Shown: positions 1-9,200 of the stretch, piece after piece
Layout of the letters: each line of letters begins with the position of its first letter
How positions within the stretch are numbered: the first letter of the stretch is position 1
Assembly (NCBI GenBank): GCA_042862465.1
Contig: JASTVH010000008.1
Location: 124,001-188,000 of the forward strand
DNA: 64,000 nucleotides
Direction of reading: 5' to 3'
DNA from: JASTVH01 sp042862465
GTDB taxonomy: Bacteria > Pseudomonadota > Gammaproteobacteria > Pseudomonadales > Oleiphilaceae
Translations under genes and position numbers: made by a program
The notes under the pieces: model-generated
Database searches by the model: none
What the model saw: the letters and a program-made list of their open reading frames with translations, nothing else
Told to the model about the DNA's origin: nothing

Positions 1-1
1 C

Positions 2-115
2 TTTTCCCGCACCTTCAAGGAAATGGGGGGCGTTAATCCTTCCGAGATGCTCTCTCCGAAGAAAAACACGTTGATCCGTGTATTGCCGCCGGAGCAGGTG
101 CTGGCTGCCGAGTGA
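2..115 (+). CDS. AraC-family regulator, C-terminal end (cut by window edge)
   Basis: An open frame enters from the left edge and ends with TGA at 113-115. The 37 visible residues begin FSRTFKEMGG and contain VNPSEM, which matches the end of the second helix-turn-helix of AraC/XylS regulators (an F-S-R-x-F-K pattern followed by a P-S element). The downstream AraC gene ends in a very similar way (FSRVYRELSGGSPSAA, then KNNTEIRV against KKNTLIRV here), so the two appear to be tandem paralogues. The sensor domain lies outside the window, so no ligand or target can be proposed. Confidence 0.7.
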   Translation, partial: FSRTFKEMGGVNPSEMLSPKKNTLIRVLPPEQVLAAE

Positions 116-535
116 AGCGCGGGAACGGTGGAAAAAAGAGGACACAGCGGTTGATTTCAGGGGAGACCGCTGCGCGCCGAAAAAGGAGCCCGGATCTGAG
201 GGGTGGGACGTCGCGTCTCTGCAACTGGCCTGGTTTTCCGGGCACCTGACTTTCCCTTTCCGTCAGGCCGCATACTAGGCCGCTTTCTCTGTAGCCTCAT
301 GAACAAACTGATGATTCATGCCCACCAAGCGGGTATGTCGGGTAAGCGAGCGTGACGGTGTGCACATTTTCAGGGTGTTCAAAAGCACAACGCCGGGTGG
401 ATCATCAAAACATTCATGAGCAACCTGGTTACCCTTTGCACACTTACACCTCAATCAAAAAAAGAAAAAAACCTGTTTACCCGCGCCTGACGGGACGGCC
501 ACTGCCAATGGGCCGCTAAACAGGAAGGTGCTGTC
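116..535. other. Intergenic region between two AraC paralogues
   Basis: About 420 bases with no convincing coding frame: the short frames here lack a ribosome-binding site and family resemblance. The last 80 bases before the next gene are A-rich (around 455-470). I could not assign a promoter or operator with confidence. Confidence 0.4.
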
Positions 536-1333
536 ATGTCTCTTGATGAACGTAAAGCCATTATATATACGGCGCCACGGCACTCGCTGTATATCGGACG
601 CGTGGAGCGCGCTTTCAAGCGGGTGAATGTGGCATCGACACTGCTGGTGTCCCTCGATGATGACCTGAAGCTGCACGATCCGGGCAACCGACAGGTGATC
701 GCCAGCAAGAGCCTGCTGATTCCTCCTGGCATGAATCTGGAGATTGATACCCAGGGCTCGCGTTTGGCGTTGGGATTTCTTGATGACATGGGCAAGGACT
801 TTGCCCGCTTGGTGCCCCAAATGCGCGCGTTCCATGATTTGGGCGATGGGCAGTCGGTTTATGCCGGTTTGCGTCATGAAAACGCCTTGATTCAGGAGGC
901 GGAGGCCCTATCCCGCGAGCGCCCGGCCACCTCCGAAGCCGTGGCGCAGCTGGACGGATGGATTGCTTCTGGCAAAGGCGAGGTGGAGGTGGCTTTTGAC
1001 GAGCGTGTCGCCAGGGCGGCCAGTCTGATCCGGGCCAACTATACCCAGAACACTTCAGTTGCCGAGATCGCCCGGCAGGTCAATCTGTCCGTGCCCCGGT
1101 TGATCCAGCTGTTCAAACAGGTGACCGGTACACCGATCCGTCGTTACCGATTATGGTTGCGGATTTTTGCCACCGCTGAAAGGCTTACCCGGGGCTTTTC
1201 GCTGACGGAAGCGGCCCTGGCCTCGGGATTTTGCGATTACGCGCAATTTTCACGGGTCTATCGTGAGCTCAGTGGCGGCAGCCCCTCGGCCGCGAAGAAC
1301 AACACGGAAATCCGCGTCATGCGTCGTCATTGA
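536..1333 (+). CDS. AraC-family transcriptional regulator
   Basis: A 265-residue protein with an N-terminal region of about 160 residues and a C-terminal AraC/XylS DNA-binding domain (about 165-255) made of two helix-turn-helix motifs. The first is seen in NTSVAEIARQVNLSVPRL and the second in SLTEAALASGFCDYAQFS. The N-terminus does not look like a classical cupin arm, so the effector is unknown. The ATG follows AGGAAGG with normal spacing. It lies in tandem behind the truncated AraC gene at the window edge and is closed by a strong terminator at 1377. The family activates or represses genes by binding near promoters; the target here is not known. Confidence 0.85.
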   Translation: MSLDERKAIIYTAPRHSLYIGRVERAFKRVNVASTLLVSLDDDLKLHDPGNRQVIASKSLLIPPGMNLEIDTQGSRLALGFLDDMGKDFARLVPQMRAFHDLGDGQSVYAGLRHENALIQEAEALSRERPATSEAVAQLDGWIASGKGEVEVAFDERVARAASLIRANYTQNTSVAEIARQVNLSVPRLIQLFKQVTGTPIRRYRLWLRIFATAERLTRGFSLTEAALASGFCDYAQFSRVYRELSGGSPSAAKNNTEIRVMRRH

Positions 1334-1376
1334 AGATATCCCTTCTGAGCGTTGCTGTGACCATTGCAGCGATTAC

Positions 1377-1405
1377 GGGGCTTCCTTGGAAGCCCCTTTT
1401 TTTTT
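1377..1405 (+). terminator. Rho-independent terminator after araC-type gene
   Basis: Perfect 9-bp stem GGGGCTTCC / GGAAGCCCC with a TT loop, followed by nine T residues. It sits 43 bases after the AraC stop codon and lies between two convergent genes. Confidence 0.95.
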
Positions 1406-1416
1406 GACCTTATTGC

Positions 1417-2418
1417 TCAGTGCCCGTAAATCAACATACCCGCTCGTATCTGAACATCCGTGATGGCAATGCTGCCAATAGCGGGGGCGCTGCCGATGGT
1501 GATTTGATTCATATCGATGTCGGCGGAGAAATCCTGCAGGTCCAGCACAAGGGATTGCTGTCCGGAGGCGTTGGGGCCTTTGCCAATATCAAACTGGGCA
1601 TGAGCCAGGGAAGTTGGCTGACCGTTGGGGATGACGTTGCCATTATTGTTGCCGTTGCCACCATTGCTGCCGTTCCCGTTCCCGTTCCCGTTCCCGTTCC
1701 CGTTCCCGTTCCCGTTCCCGCCGACCAGCAACTGATCGTCTCCACGGTTGTTGTGAATGGCAAACTTCATGGAGGTGGTCAGAAAATCGAGCTCCAATGA
1801 ACCGTCGAGCACGTTGAAGTAGGTGCTGATGTTCAGGCGCTGGGTATCGTTGTGAATGATGAGATCCAGCAGTCCCAGTACGCCTTTCATTTCCAGATTG
1901 GAGATTAGCCGGGTGCCGCCCACGGTATCCAGGGCGCCCAGGTTTCCGGCGGCGCTGGAGGGGGCGAGATTGACTGAGCCGACAAAGAGGCCGTAGTCGA
2001 TATACTGATTGGGGTTGCCGGGCTGGACCGTAACGACAAGATCACCATCGCCAATGCTCTGGGCAACTTCACGGTTTGCGCCCAACAGGGTGGCGCCACC
2101 ATCGATCAGGTAGTCCGCCCCAAGCGTGGAGCGAGCCACGTCGCTGGCGCCGGAGTCTCCCGCTACATCTACATTGATGGTGACGTTGTCCAGCAGGCTG
2201 TTGGGCTGGGCGCCGCCAAGGCGAATATCACTGAGAGCGATAAAGCCCTCGTCCCGGTAAGAAAGTTCACCGATGGACATCTCCGTTTCCAGTTCGAGGG
2301 TCAGACCCGCCTGGCCCGTTGTCGATCGCAACTGGTCGTCATCGAGAGGCTGGATGTCAGCCGCGGCGGTTGCTGCCCATCCTGACAGCGCAACCGCCCA
2401 AATCCGTTTTGTCTTCAT
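1417..2418 (-). CDS. DUF6160-like exported protein with Gly-Asn repeat tract
   Basis: A 333-residue protein with a signal peptide (MKTKRIWAVALSGWAATAAA, cleavage near residue 20). The motif LDDDQLRSTTGQAGLTLELE just after it is typical of DUF6160/FilA-like surface or pilus-associated proteins of Pseudomonas, Acinetobacter and Marinobacter. The body is beta-rich with many L-D-I/V strands. Around residues 233-262 a (GN)n tract is encoded by a tandem hexanucleotide and interrupts the fold like a linker. A GGGAG ribosome-binding site precedes the ATG. It is a single gene. The family's function is poorly known; a role in adhesion or surface structures is only an inference. Confidence 0.7.
   Translation of the reverse strand: MKTKRIWAVALSGWAATAAADIQPLDDDQLRSTTGQAGLTLELETEMSIGELSYRDEGFIALSDIRLGGAQPNSLLDNVTINVDVAGDSGASDVARSTLGADYLIDGGATLLGANREVAQSIGDGDLVVTVQPGNPNQYIDYGLFVGSVNLAPSSAAGNLGALDTVGGTRLISNLEMKGVLGLLDLIIHNDTQRLNISTYFNVLDGSLELDFLTTSMKFAIHNNRGDDQLLVGGNGNGNGNGNGNGNGNGSNGGNGNNNGNVIPNGQPTSLAHAQFDIGKGPNASGQQSLVLDLQDFSADIDMNQITIGSAPAIGSIAITDVQIRAGMLIYGH
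1672..1719. repeat. Hexanucleotide microsatellite (GTTCCC x8) inside coding sequence
   Basis: Eight exact tandem copies of GTTCCC on the plus strand read as Gly-Asn dipeptides in the minus-strand DUF6160-like gene. Copy-number change through slippage would stay in frame and alter only linker length. Confidence 0.95.
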
Positions 2419-3135
2419 GGTCCCAAGTCTCCCTGATCTCCGGTCATAGCCTGTGCCTCTTGGCTTGATCCAGGCGCGACACTTTTGGTGTGGGCTTCCG
2501 GAGTTTTGCGTTTGGCAACCCTTGTTATTGGTATTGGTTCTGGCAGGTGCCCTGATTCAAAGGAGAGTTTATGTACGCTTGTACGAAGATCGCTTGAAGG
2601 TTTTGATGAACTGGCTGTAATTGCGAGAAGGGTCTCACAAAAAAGGGCAGTTGGGATCCAAAGGGCTCTGATATCGATCGCAACAGAAGGTAACTATCAG
2701 AAAATAAAAGGTAAAAAGGGGTTCTGGCAGGTGGGGTAGCCGGAACTCCGGGGCAATATCAATTGCCGAGCGGCTTTTTGTGCGATGAATAAAAGTTAAT
2801 GTTTATAGGCCAGTTCACGTTTTGCCGGCGCTCGTCAGTTTGTGCATGGTGCGCTTTCTTTGGGTTCATCGCACTTTAGCAGGATAGGGCGGCTTTTATC
2901 TTCAGGAAGAAATAGTCGCGGTCCCGGGCCCATCCTCTGTGGATAGGTGCACAAACATCGCACGAAAACCGGGTCGAACCATTGCTTAAGCTGACGGCTG
3001 GCGCAATGATGGAGACAGGATCATGGCGGGACCGAATTGAAAAAGACCATTCAGGCACCGCCACACAAGGATCGGAAAGGGCACGTTGCCAGAGCGGGGG
3101 CGTCACTTTCCGGAACGGGATAGGGAGATTCGAGC
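2419..3135. other. Long intergenic region, no gene recognised
   Basis: About 717 bases between two divergently transcribed genes. It holds an open frame at 2485-2739 with no ribosome-binding site or recognisable composition, which I do not call. The region should contain the promoters of both flanking genes, but no clear -35/-10 pair or palindrome stands out. Confidence 0.35.
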
Positions 3136-3906
3136 ATGCGGACTGTTATGCTGGCGTTACTGCTGCAGCTGGCGACCCCGTGTCTCGCGGATGCGTTCAC
3201 CTTCGCCACCTTTGAGTTCGCGCCTCTGGAATTCCAGACCGATCAGGGCCAGCCCGAGGGTGTTGCCGTGGAGCTGGTTACGGAAGTCATGGAACGTCTG
3301 GGGCACCGCATTGAGATTCGGGTCCTGCCCTGGGCCATGGCACTGGAACTGGTCAAGGACGGCAAGGTGGATGCGATCTTTACCGCCTATGAGAACGAAG
3401 AACGGCGCCAATTCCTCGATTATTCCCGGGAGGTGCTGGTTCCCCAGCAGGTACATTTCTATACCCGGCCGGACTATCCCGCCACCTTTCAGGGGGATCT
3501 GGCGCTGTTTGAAGGGCGCCGGGTGGGGGTGGTTTCCACCATCAGTTACGGTCAGGTTTTTGACCAATACCGCGCACGCTACCAGATTGAACGGGTGCGA
3601 ACCCTGGAGTCGAATATCAAAAAATTGCTCCTGAAGCGGATCGATGTTTTCCCAAGTAATCGTTACGTGGCTGAGCGCACTCTGACCCGGCTGGGACTTG
3701 CGGACCAGGTTCGACGCCATGACCGGGCGATTGAAGCCGTACCCAGCTATATTGCCTTCTCCAAAAAGAAACACCTGAAATGGCTTCGCGATGATTTCGA
3801 CCAGGCTTTCCTGAACTTTTCCCAGACGCCCAGTTATCGTGAGATTTTTGCCCGTTACGGCATGAACCCGCCAGCCCCGGAAGCCGTGGCCGACCTCCAA
3901 CCTTGA
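3136..3906 (+). CDS. Periplasmic solute-binding protein, family 3 type (orphan)
   Basis: A 256-residue protein with a signal peptide (residues 1-18, ending CLADA) and the layout of bacterial extracellular solute-binding family 3: PLEFQTDQGQPEGVAVELV near residue 30, then LPWAMALELVKDGKVDAIFT, and the second lobe from about residue 100. No permease or ATPase gene adjoins it, so it is an orphan. Such orphans often work as sensors or accessory proteins rather than transport components. It converges on the YfiR-like gene with only 4 bases between stop codons. The ligand cannot be assigned. Confidence 0.75.
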   Translation: MRTVMLALLLQLATPCLADAFTFATFEFAPLEFQTDQGQPEGVAVELVTEVMERLGHRIEIRVLPWAMALELVKDGKVDAIFTAYENEERRQFLDYSREVLVPQQVHFYTRPDYPATFQGDLALFEGRRVGVVSTISYGQVFDQYRARYQIERVRTLESNIKKLLLKRIDVFPSNRYVAERTLTRLGLADQVRRHDRAIEAVPSYIAFSKKKHLKWLRDDFDQAFLNFSQTPSYREIFARYGMNPPAPEAVADLQP

Positions 3907-3910
3907 CTCC

Positions 3911-4468
3911 TCACTGATTGATCACACGTGCCAGTGCCAAAAGGTCGGAATTGATCAGTAGTCCGTTTTCGATCGCCTTGGACAGATTGATGACGAACTC
4001 CTGTTGATCCCGGGTGCGCAGGATATTGATGATGCCGCCCTTGTCCGTGAAACCCTCGGTACTCCCGACGCTCAGCACGAACAAGGGGTTGACGTTGGCC
4101 AGAAGCGTTTCCACCTGATCCAGCTTATTGGTGCCCACAAACAGTATGTGGCAGCCGCTGTGAATCTCGTTTCTGTCTGACGTTTTGATGATGGTCAGAC
4201 GACGATCGCGTATGCGGGTGTTCTCGAACGGTTCCAGGTAGTCGCTGAAGGGGGCCTCTCCGTAAAGGCACATCCGCAGCGGTGTGTCCGGTGTGTCGAA
4301 GGCGGTTTCAGGCCACTCGACGAAGTTGGCGAAGTTATAGAGGAAGAGCGCCTTGATGCGGTAGGCCTGTTCCGCGGGCACGGGACGGCTCTGGGCGATC
4401 AAGCCGCCAGCAAAGGCCAGTAAAAGCCCGAGCATGATCGCCTGGAAGGCGGCGGTACGTTTTCCCAT
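3911..4468 (-). CDS. YfiR-family periplasmic protein (DUF4154)
   Basis: A 185-residue protein with an N-terminal signal sequence (about residues 1-26) followed by FLYNFANFVEWPETAF, the hallmark of the YfiR/DUF4154 family. The ending KAIENGLLINSDLLALARVI is also typical of the family. In Pseudomonas YfiR is a periplasmic repressor of the diguanylate cyclase YfiN. A YfiN-like cyclase is the first gene of this minus-strand group (13246-14469), so this protein is a candidate regulator of it; that link is an inference. It follows the TpsB gene with a gap of 12 bases and is probably cotranscribed with it. Confidence 0.85.
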   Translation of the reverse strand: MGKRTAAFQAIMLGLLLAFAGGLIAQSRPVPAEQAYRIKALFLYNFANFVEWPETAFDTPDTPLRMCLYGEAPFSDYLEPFENTRIRDRRLTIIKTSDRNEIHSGCHILFVGTNKLDQVETLLANVNPLFVLSVGSTEGFTDKGGIINILRTRDQQEFVINLSKAIENGLLINSDLLALARVINQ

Positions 4469-4480
4469 AATAACCCTTCG

Positions 4481-6133
4481 TTAAAAATTCACTGACAGGG
4501 ACGCATAAAGCGTAACGCTCTGGTCCGGTTCCGGCAGCTGATCGCTTACTTTAGAGTCTAGCGGATAGCCGGCGCTGGCGCTGGCCGAGAACGCTTCCAG
4601 TGGTACCCAGGATGGCACGTTCCCGTCTTTCAGCGGACGATTGAGACGGACGCCGAGTCCGGCGCTGGTGAAGCGCACCGATTCGTTCTCCCCGGCCTTG
4701 CCGCCGGTGCTGGCGTCGATGAACACAAAGGGGTGCAGGGCAGTGACGGCATCCAACCCGAAAAGTCCGTTGCGTTGTACCAGGCTCTCTTCCAGGCTCA
4801 CCGTGGCCCCCCAATCGCCACTGAACACGCCGGCTTCGAACCCGCGGTTGGCGTTGGCGCCGGTGGTGACGAATTTCTCCGCCGAGGGCAGGTCCCTGTC
4901 GGTCCACTGGCCATCCAGCGTCAACCGGGTGGCCAGTTGGGCGTCCAGGCCTGCCAGCGGATAGGCGCGCAGGTATCGGTAGTTCAGGTTCAGGCGCCAG
5001 AAAGTATCGGGCAGGGTCACGTTGTCGGCCCGGTGCAGGTGGCCGGCGCCCGGCGCCAGCGAGAGCGAATGACGTCCTGTTTTCGAGCTCTGGTAAGTCA
5101 ACTGGTAGACACCGGTCAGCTCGGTGTAGTCCACGCGATTATCGAGAACACCGGCGAACAGGTCGCTGTCGATCCGGGTTTGCTTGGAAGCGATGATCAG
5201 CTTTTGGGTCTGGGTCAGGTCCCTGGCAGTGCCGGTATGGGACCAGAACAGGTTCGCGGCATTGAGCTCCCCCGTCAGTCCCAGTCGGGTCACCTTGTCC
5301 GGGACAGCAAATTCACTGCGCAGCAGCGAGCCGCCCAGAGTTTGGTGACGGGTTATCGGGGCATGATAGGCCAGGCCGCCGAACAGGTTGTCGCGCTCGT
5401 CGGTGGTCAGCAGGGCGAGGTTGAACACACCGGATTGCCGGAATGGGTTGTTTTGCCGGTAGCTGAACAGTAGCCGGTTGTTCCCGGTCTGGCTCAGACC
5501 ATGGTTGTCCAGGGTGAGAGAAGCGGTGTGGCCGGTTTCCTCACGCACCTTGATATTGAGGCGGGATTCACCGCGCCGGGATCCCATGGAGAAGAATGAG
5601 AAGACTTTCAGGCCCGGTTTGGCGTTGAGAGTATCCGCCGCTTCCTTGAGGGCCGGTTCGTAAATGGGTTGGCCAATCAGCGACTGGAAGGGCGCCCGCA
5701 ATTGCTCTGCGCTATACAGCTCGCTGTCATAGACTGCCACTTCGGCCAGCGTTCCCGCCAATACATGGATTTTGAGGGTATTTCCGGCGATCTCCTGAGG
5801 CTCGACGTAGGCCTGGTGAAAAGTCAGTCCCTTTTCCCGATACATCAGCGTGATGGCATCGGCAAAGCGGTGCATGTCATCGATGGTCAACTGCTGGCCC
5901 AGGTGCTCACTGATTTGATCGAGCCGGGTATCGAGAAAGTGCTGGGTGATGCCGTATTGGGGGTACAGCGTATCGCCCTGCAGATCTATTTTCCGGATGG
6001 TGACCCGCTGCTCCTTTGCGGCGGCTTTGGTCGTCCCGGGTACCTGGGCAAACACGGCGGCCCCACAGAGCGACAGTGCCATGAGTTGAAGAAGCGTGCC
6101 CGCCAGGCGGGCCAAAAAGGGGTTGCCTTGCAT
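4481..6133 (-). CDS. ShlB/FhaC/HecB-family transporter (TpsB, two-partner secretion)
   Basis: A 550-residue outer-membrane protein. The signal peptide covers residues 1-29 (ending AAVFAQ). POTRA-type segments follow at about 40-190, including DLQGDTLYPQYGI and VLAGTLAEVAVYDSELYSAEQL. A beta-barrel runs to the C-terminus, which ends in the phenylalanine expected of barrel proteins (YASLSVNF). TpsB proteins bind the TPS domain of a partner exoprotein and move it across the outer membrane. The partner would be the giant protein just upstream, which carries a TPS domain. The ATG at 6133 is chosen because it gives a clean signal peptide; a longer frame would overlap the upstream gene and add a non-signal extension. 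Confidence 0.88.
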   Translation of the reverse strand: MQGNPFLARLAGTLLQLMALSLCGAAVFAQVPGTTKAAAKEQRVTIRKIDLQGDTLYPQYGITQHFLDTRLDQISEHLGQQLTIDDMHRFADAITLMYREKGLTFHQAYVEPQEIAGNTLKIHVLAGTLAEVAVYDSELYSAEQLRAPFQSLIGQPIYEPALKEAADTLNAKPGLKVFSFFSMGSRRGESRLNIKVREETGHTASLTLDNHGLSQTGNNRLLFSYRQNNPFRQSGVFNLALLTTDERDNLFGGLAYHAPITRHQTLGGSLLRSEFAVPDKVTRLGLTGELNAANLFWSHTGTARDLTQTQKLIIASKQTRIDSDLFAGVLDNRVDYTELTGVYQLTYQSSKTGRHSLSLAPGAGHLHRADNVTLPDTFWRLNLNYRYLRAYPLAGLDAQLATRLTLDGQWTDRDLPSAEKFVTTGANANRGFEAGVFSGDWGATVSLEESLVQRNGLFGLDAVTALHPFVFIDASTGGKAGENESVRFTSAGLGVRLNRPLKDGNVPSWVPLEAFSASASAGYPLDSKVSDQLPEPDQSVTLYASLSVNF

Positions 6134-6212
6134 AGCTAAACAGTTCTTTCTTGTTATGGGGCATGGCCAAATCCAGGCCTTGCGAACGCCGGGAAACAAG
6201 CCTCGGAGGCCG

Positions 6213-9200
6213 TTAATCGGGCAAGCTGCCGCCGAGGAGAAGCCGTCCCAGATAGCGCTTGATGGCGGTGTATTTTCTGCAATCGGCCACCTGGATAGCG
6301 CCGTTTTCGCAGCTTGGCATGATTGCATCCAGAGACGGCTTGGCCTGGTTGTCCAGCTCAAAGGTGAGCGTGTTCTGTTCCGGGGGGGCTTCCACCAGGC
6401 TTTCCGAGGCCACTGTGTCCAGGGTTGACCCGGTGGCCACCGGCTGGGCAGTGAGTACTACCCGGCCATTATTCTGGGTAATCCCCACCGCATTGACCAT
6501 ACCCTGATTGTTGACCGCCTGGGCCTTGAGTACATCGCTGTAGATCAAGTCGAGATAGATGTTGCCGTCAAACGCGACGATCGAGCCTTTGTTGGCGATC
6601 AGGCTGCTGGTCGGGCTTATGTCCGACTGCAACGGTTCGGTGAGCTGGACCCCCAGCAGGCCGCTGGCGTCGGTGGTGACCACAAGCTTATCGGCAATGG
6701 CAACGTGGATATCGCCGTTGGAGGCACTTAGTTGTCCACTGTTGTCAAAAAACTGCCCCAGCACATAGATTCCGCTGGGGCCGGTGGTGTTGATCTGGCC
6801 ACGATTGACGATGCCGCCGGTCTTGGGCGCGTTATCAGTCAGGGTGAAGTCACCGCTGGCAAAGTCGTCAGGGCTGACACTCAGGTCGGAGGCGAGAAAG
6901 GCACTCGTGTTAATGCTCGCACCGTCACCGATCAGGATACCGCTGCGGTTAAGCAGGAGCACCTGACCGTTGGCGTTCAGGGTGCCCAATAGCTGGCTCG
7001 CGGAGCCGGAGAAATCCACATTGAGCGCCAGAGCCTGACCGTTGGGCTGCACGAACTGCACAGTCTCGCCGGCGGCGATGTCGAAGGCATCCCATTGGAT
7101 CGCCAGGCGGTCGGAATCCTGGGTGATGGTGGTGAGGGCTCCATTGGCGGTGATGCCGCCGCTGCCGGTGACGATGGTGCCGTTCTGGGGGGCCGCGCCG
7201 GCCCTAAAGCTGGCGGTGGCGGCGAGCAGGAAGAGCATCAGCAGGCTCAGCAGGTTGAGCGCGCCCCCGCCTCCCGAACCGCCGCTGTCGGTTTGGATGC
7301 TGGCGCCGGTTTGCCCGCCGGGGGCGGATTTGGTGACGGGATCCGCGGTTACGCTGGTGGCCTGGTAGTCCTGCCACTGCGGCATGCTCTGGCTGGCCCC
7401 GACCCCCAGGAGGGTGGCGATTCGTCCGTTGGCCCGTCCGTCGGCATCATTGGGCCCGCCATCGGTAATGCGGACCTCCAGGCAGTTGTCGCCTTCCACC
7501 AGACCGGCGGTGTACCGGCTGTCGCCCGGTGCGGCGCAGGCATCCGGCGCCCCTGCATAGCTTCGGATCCGGTCCTTGCCACCATCATTGAAAAAGGTCC
7601 ACTGTCGCGTCTGATAATGAAAGACCAGAAGTGTGCCATAGGTGGGCAGGGCCTTGTGCAGCGGAATACTCAGGCTGACGGTGCTGCCGACGGCTGGCAG
7701 GTTGACCGCCTCCAAATCGAACAGGTTGGGCGTTGAGGTGATATCCGAGATGGCGGTGCGGTCTCCCCGGGTGAGCAGTTGGCCATCGGCCGCGTATTCT
7801 TCCAGCTGCTTTGCGCTGATCTGAGCAGTCACATTGTCCCCGAGGGTTGCCAGCATGCCCAATCGTCCAAAGGTTCCCGTATCCGTTACCAGTGCATAGT
7901 GCGCCCCACTGCCGAGGGCCGTCTGCAGTGATTCCTCAAGCCCCGCCTCGCCGTCATAAACGTCGTACGCGTCTATCACTCCATCGTGGTCGGTGTCGGC
8001 TCTGGTGGCGTCGGCCAGAAGGAAAGTGTAGTTCACATCAGAGCTGAGGAGGGTGCTGTTTAAGGCCCGGGTCAGGGTCAGGGACAGCCGGTAAGACCCC
8101 TGGGGAAGGCCATCGATGACCACGCTGCGTGCGTCCGGATAGCTGACGCTTACCGCGGGCGCTTTGGCCCGAATGTCGCTGAGATCCCAGCTCAGGTCGG
8201 GGGCCGGGCTCTGGAAGCCACCAATGTGACCACGGGCGGTGATCTGCTGGCTGCCGGTCTGGGTGACCGTGATCCAGGCTACCGGTTTGGATGGGGTCAG
8301 GGGATCGCTGCCAAGGCCCAGTTCCGTTAGGTCGGTAAGCGAATCCCCGTCGCTGTCCTGATTCGGCTGGGCGCCGGTTGCGCTGCCGGTCAGATAGGTT
8401 TCCACGGCGTCGCTGATACCATCACCGTCGCTATCACCGGCCGCCGCATGGTTGATGGCGGCGGCGGGATCATTGAGGTCGGTATTGGCGGTGAGTTCAT
8501 AGCGGTCAGCCAGGCCGTCCAGGTCCCGGTCCCGGAGTGCGCTGTTCAGGCCGTCGTCAATGGTGCCGGTGAGGAAGGCCTCGATCGCGTCGCTGATGCC
8601 GTCGTTATCGCGGTCAGCTTCATTGGCGCGCAGGGGATTGGCGGCCAGGCGGACTTCCAGCGCGTCGCTGTAGCCATCCCGGTCGTAATCGTGGGTGGCA
8701 TCAGCCGGGGTGATGGCCAGGCGGCCAAGGTAGGCTTCCACCGCATCAGTCACCCCGTCGCCATCCGTATCCTGGTTGCCCGCCGGGGTGGGGCGGTTGG
8801 CATCGTTAAAGGCCCCGCCACGAATGAGCAGTTCGGTCAGGTCGGCAATACCATCGCCATCGGTATCGCTGGCCAGCTCGCTGTCGGCCGCCCCGCCGGC
8901 CGCATTGAAATAGAATTCCAGGGCATTGCTGAGCCCATCCACATCATCATCCTGATCGCCTGCCGCAACCGGGCTGTCCGCGGAGGCAGGATCGCTGTTG
9001 AGGATCACCTCATGGTAATCGGGCAGGCCGTCCCCGTCGCTGTCCGGGCGGCTGAAGGGCTCCGCCTTTAGTTTGTCGGTGCCCAGCAGATCCTCCATAA
9101 CATCGGAAACCCCGTCGCCGTCGCTGTCCTGCCGGTTGACGATAATGCTGGAAGTGGCGGTATGACCTGCCAGGTCCGTGGCCGCAACGGTGAGGGTTTC

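Noticed and set aside
2485..2739. 84-residue open frame in the intergenic region
   Set aside because: No ribosome-binding site and no family resemblance; composition does not look coding.
7200..7240. Internal translation start for a separate TPS protein at the methionine in the GlyGly helix
   Set aside because: No Shine-Dalgarno sequence precedes it, and the resulting signal peptide would lack a basic N-region; kept only as an alternative within the finding.
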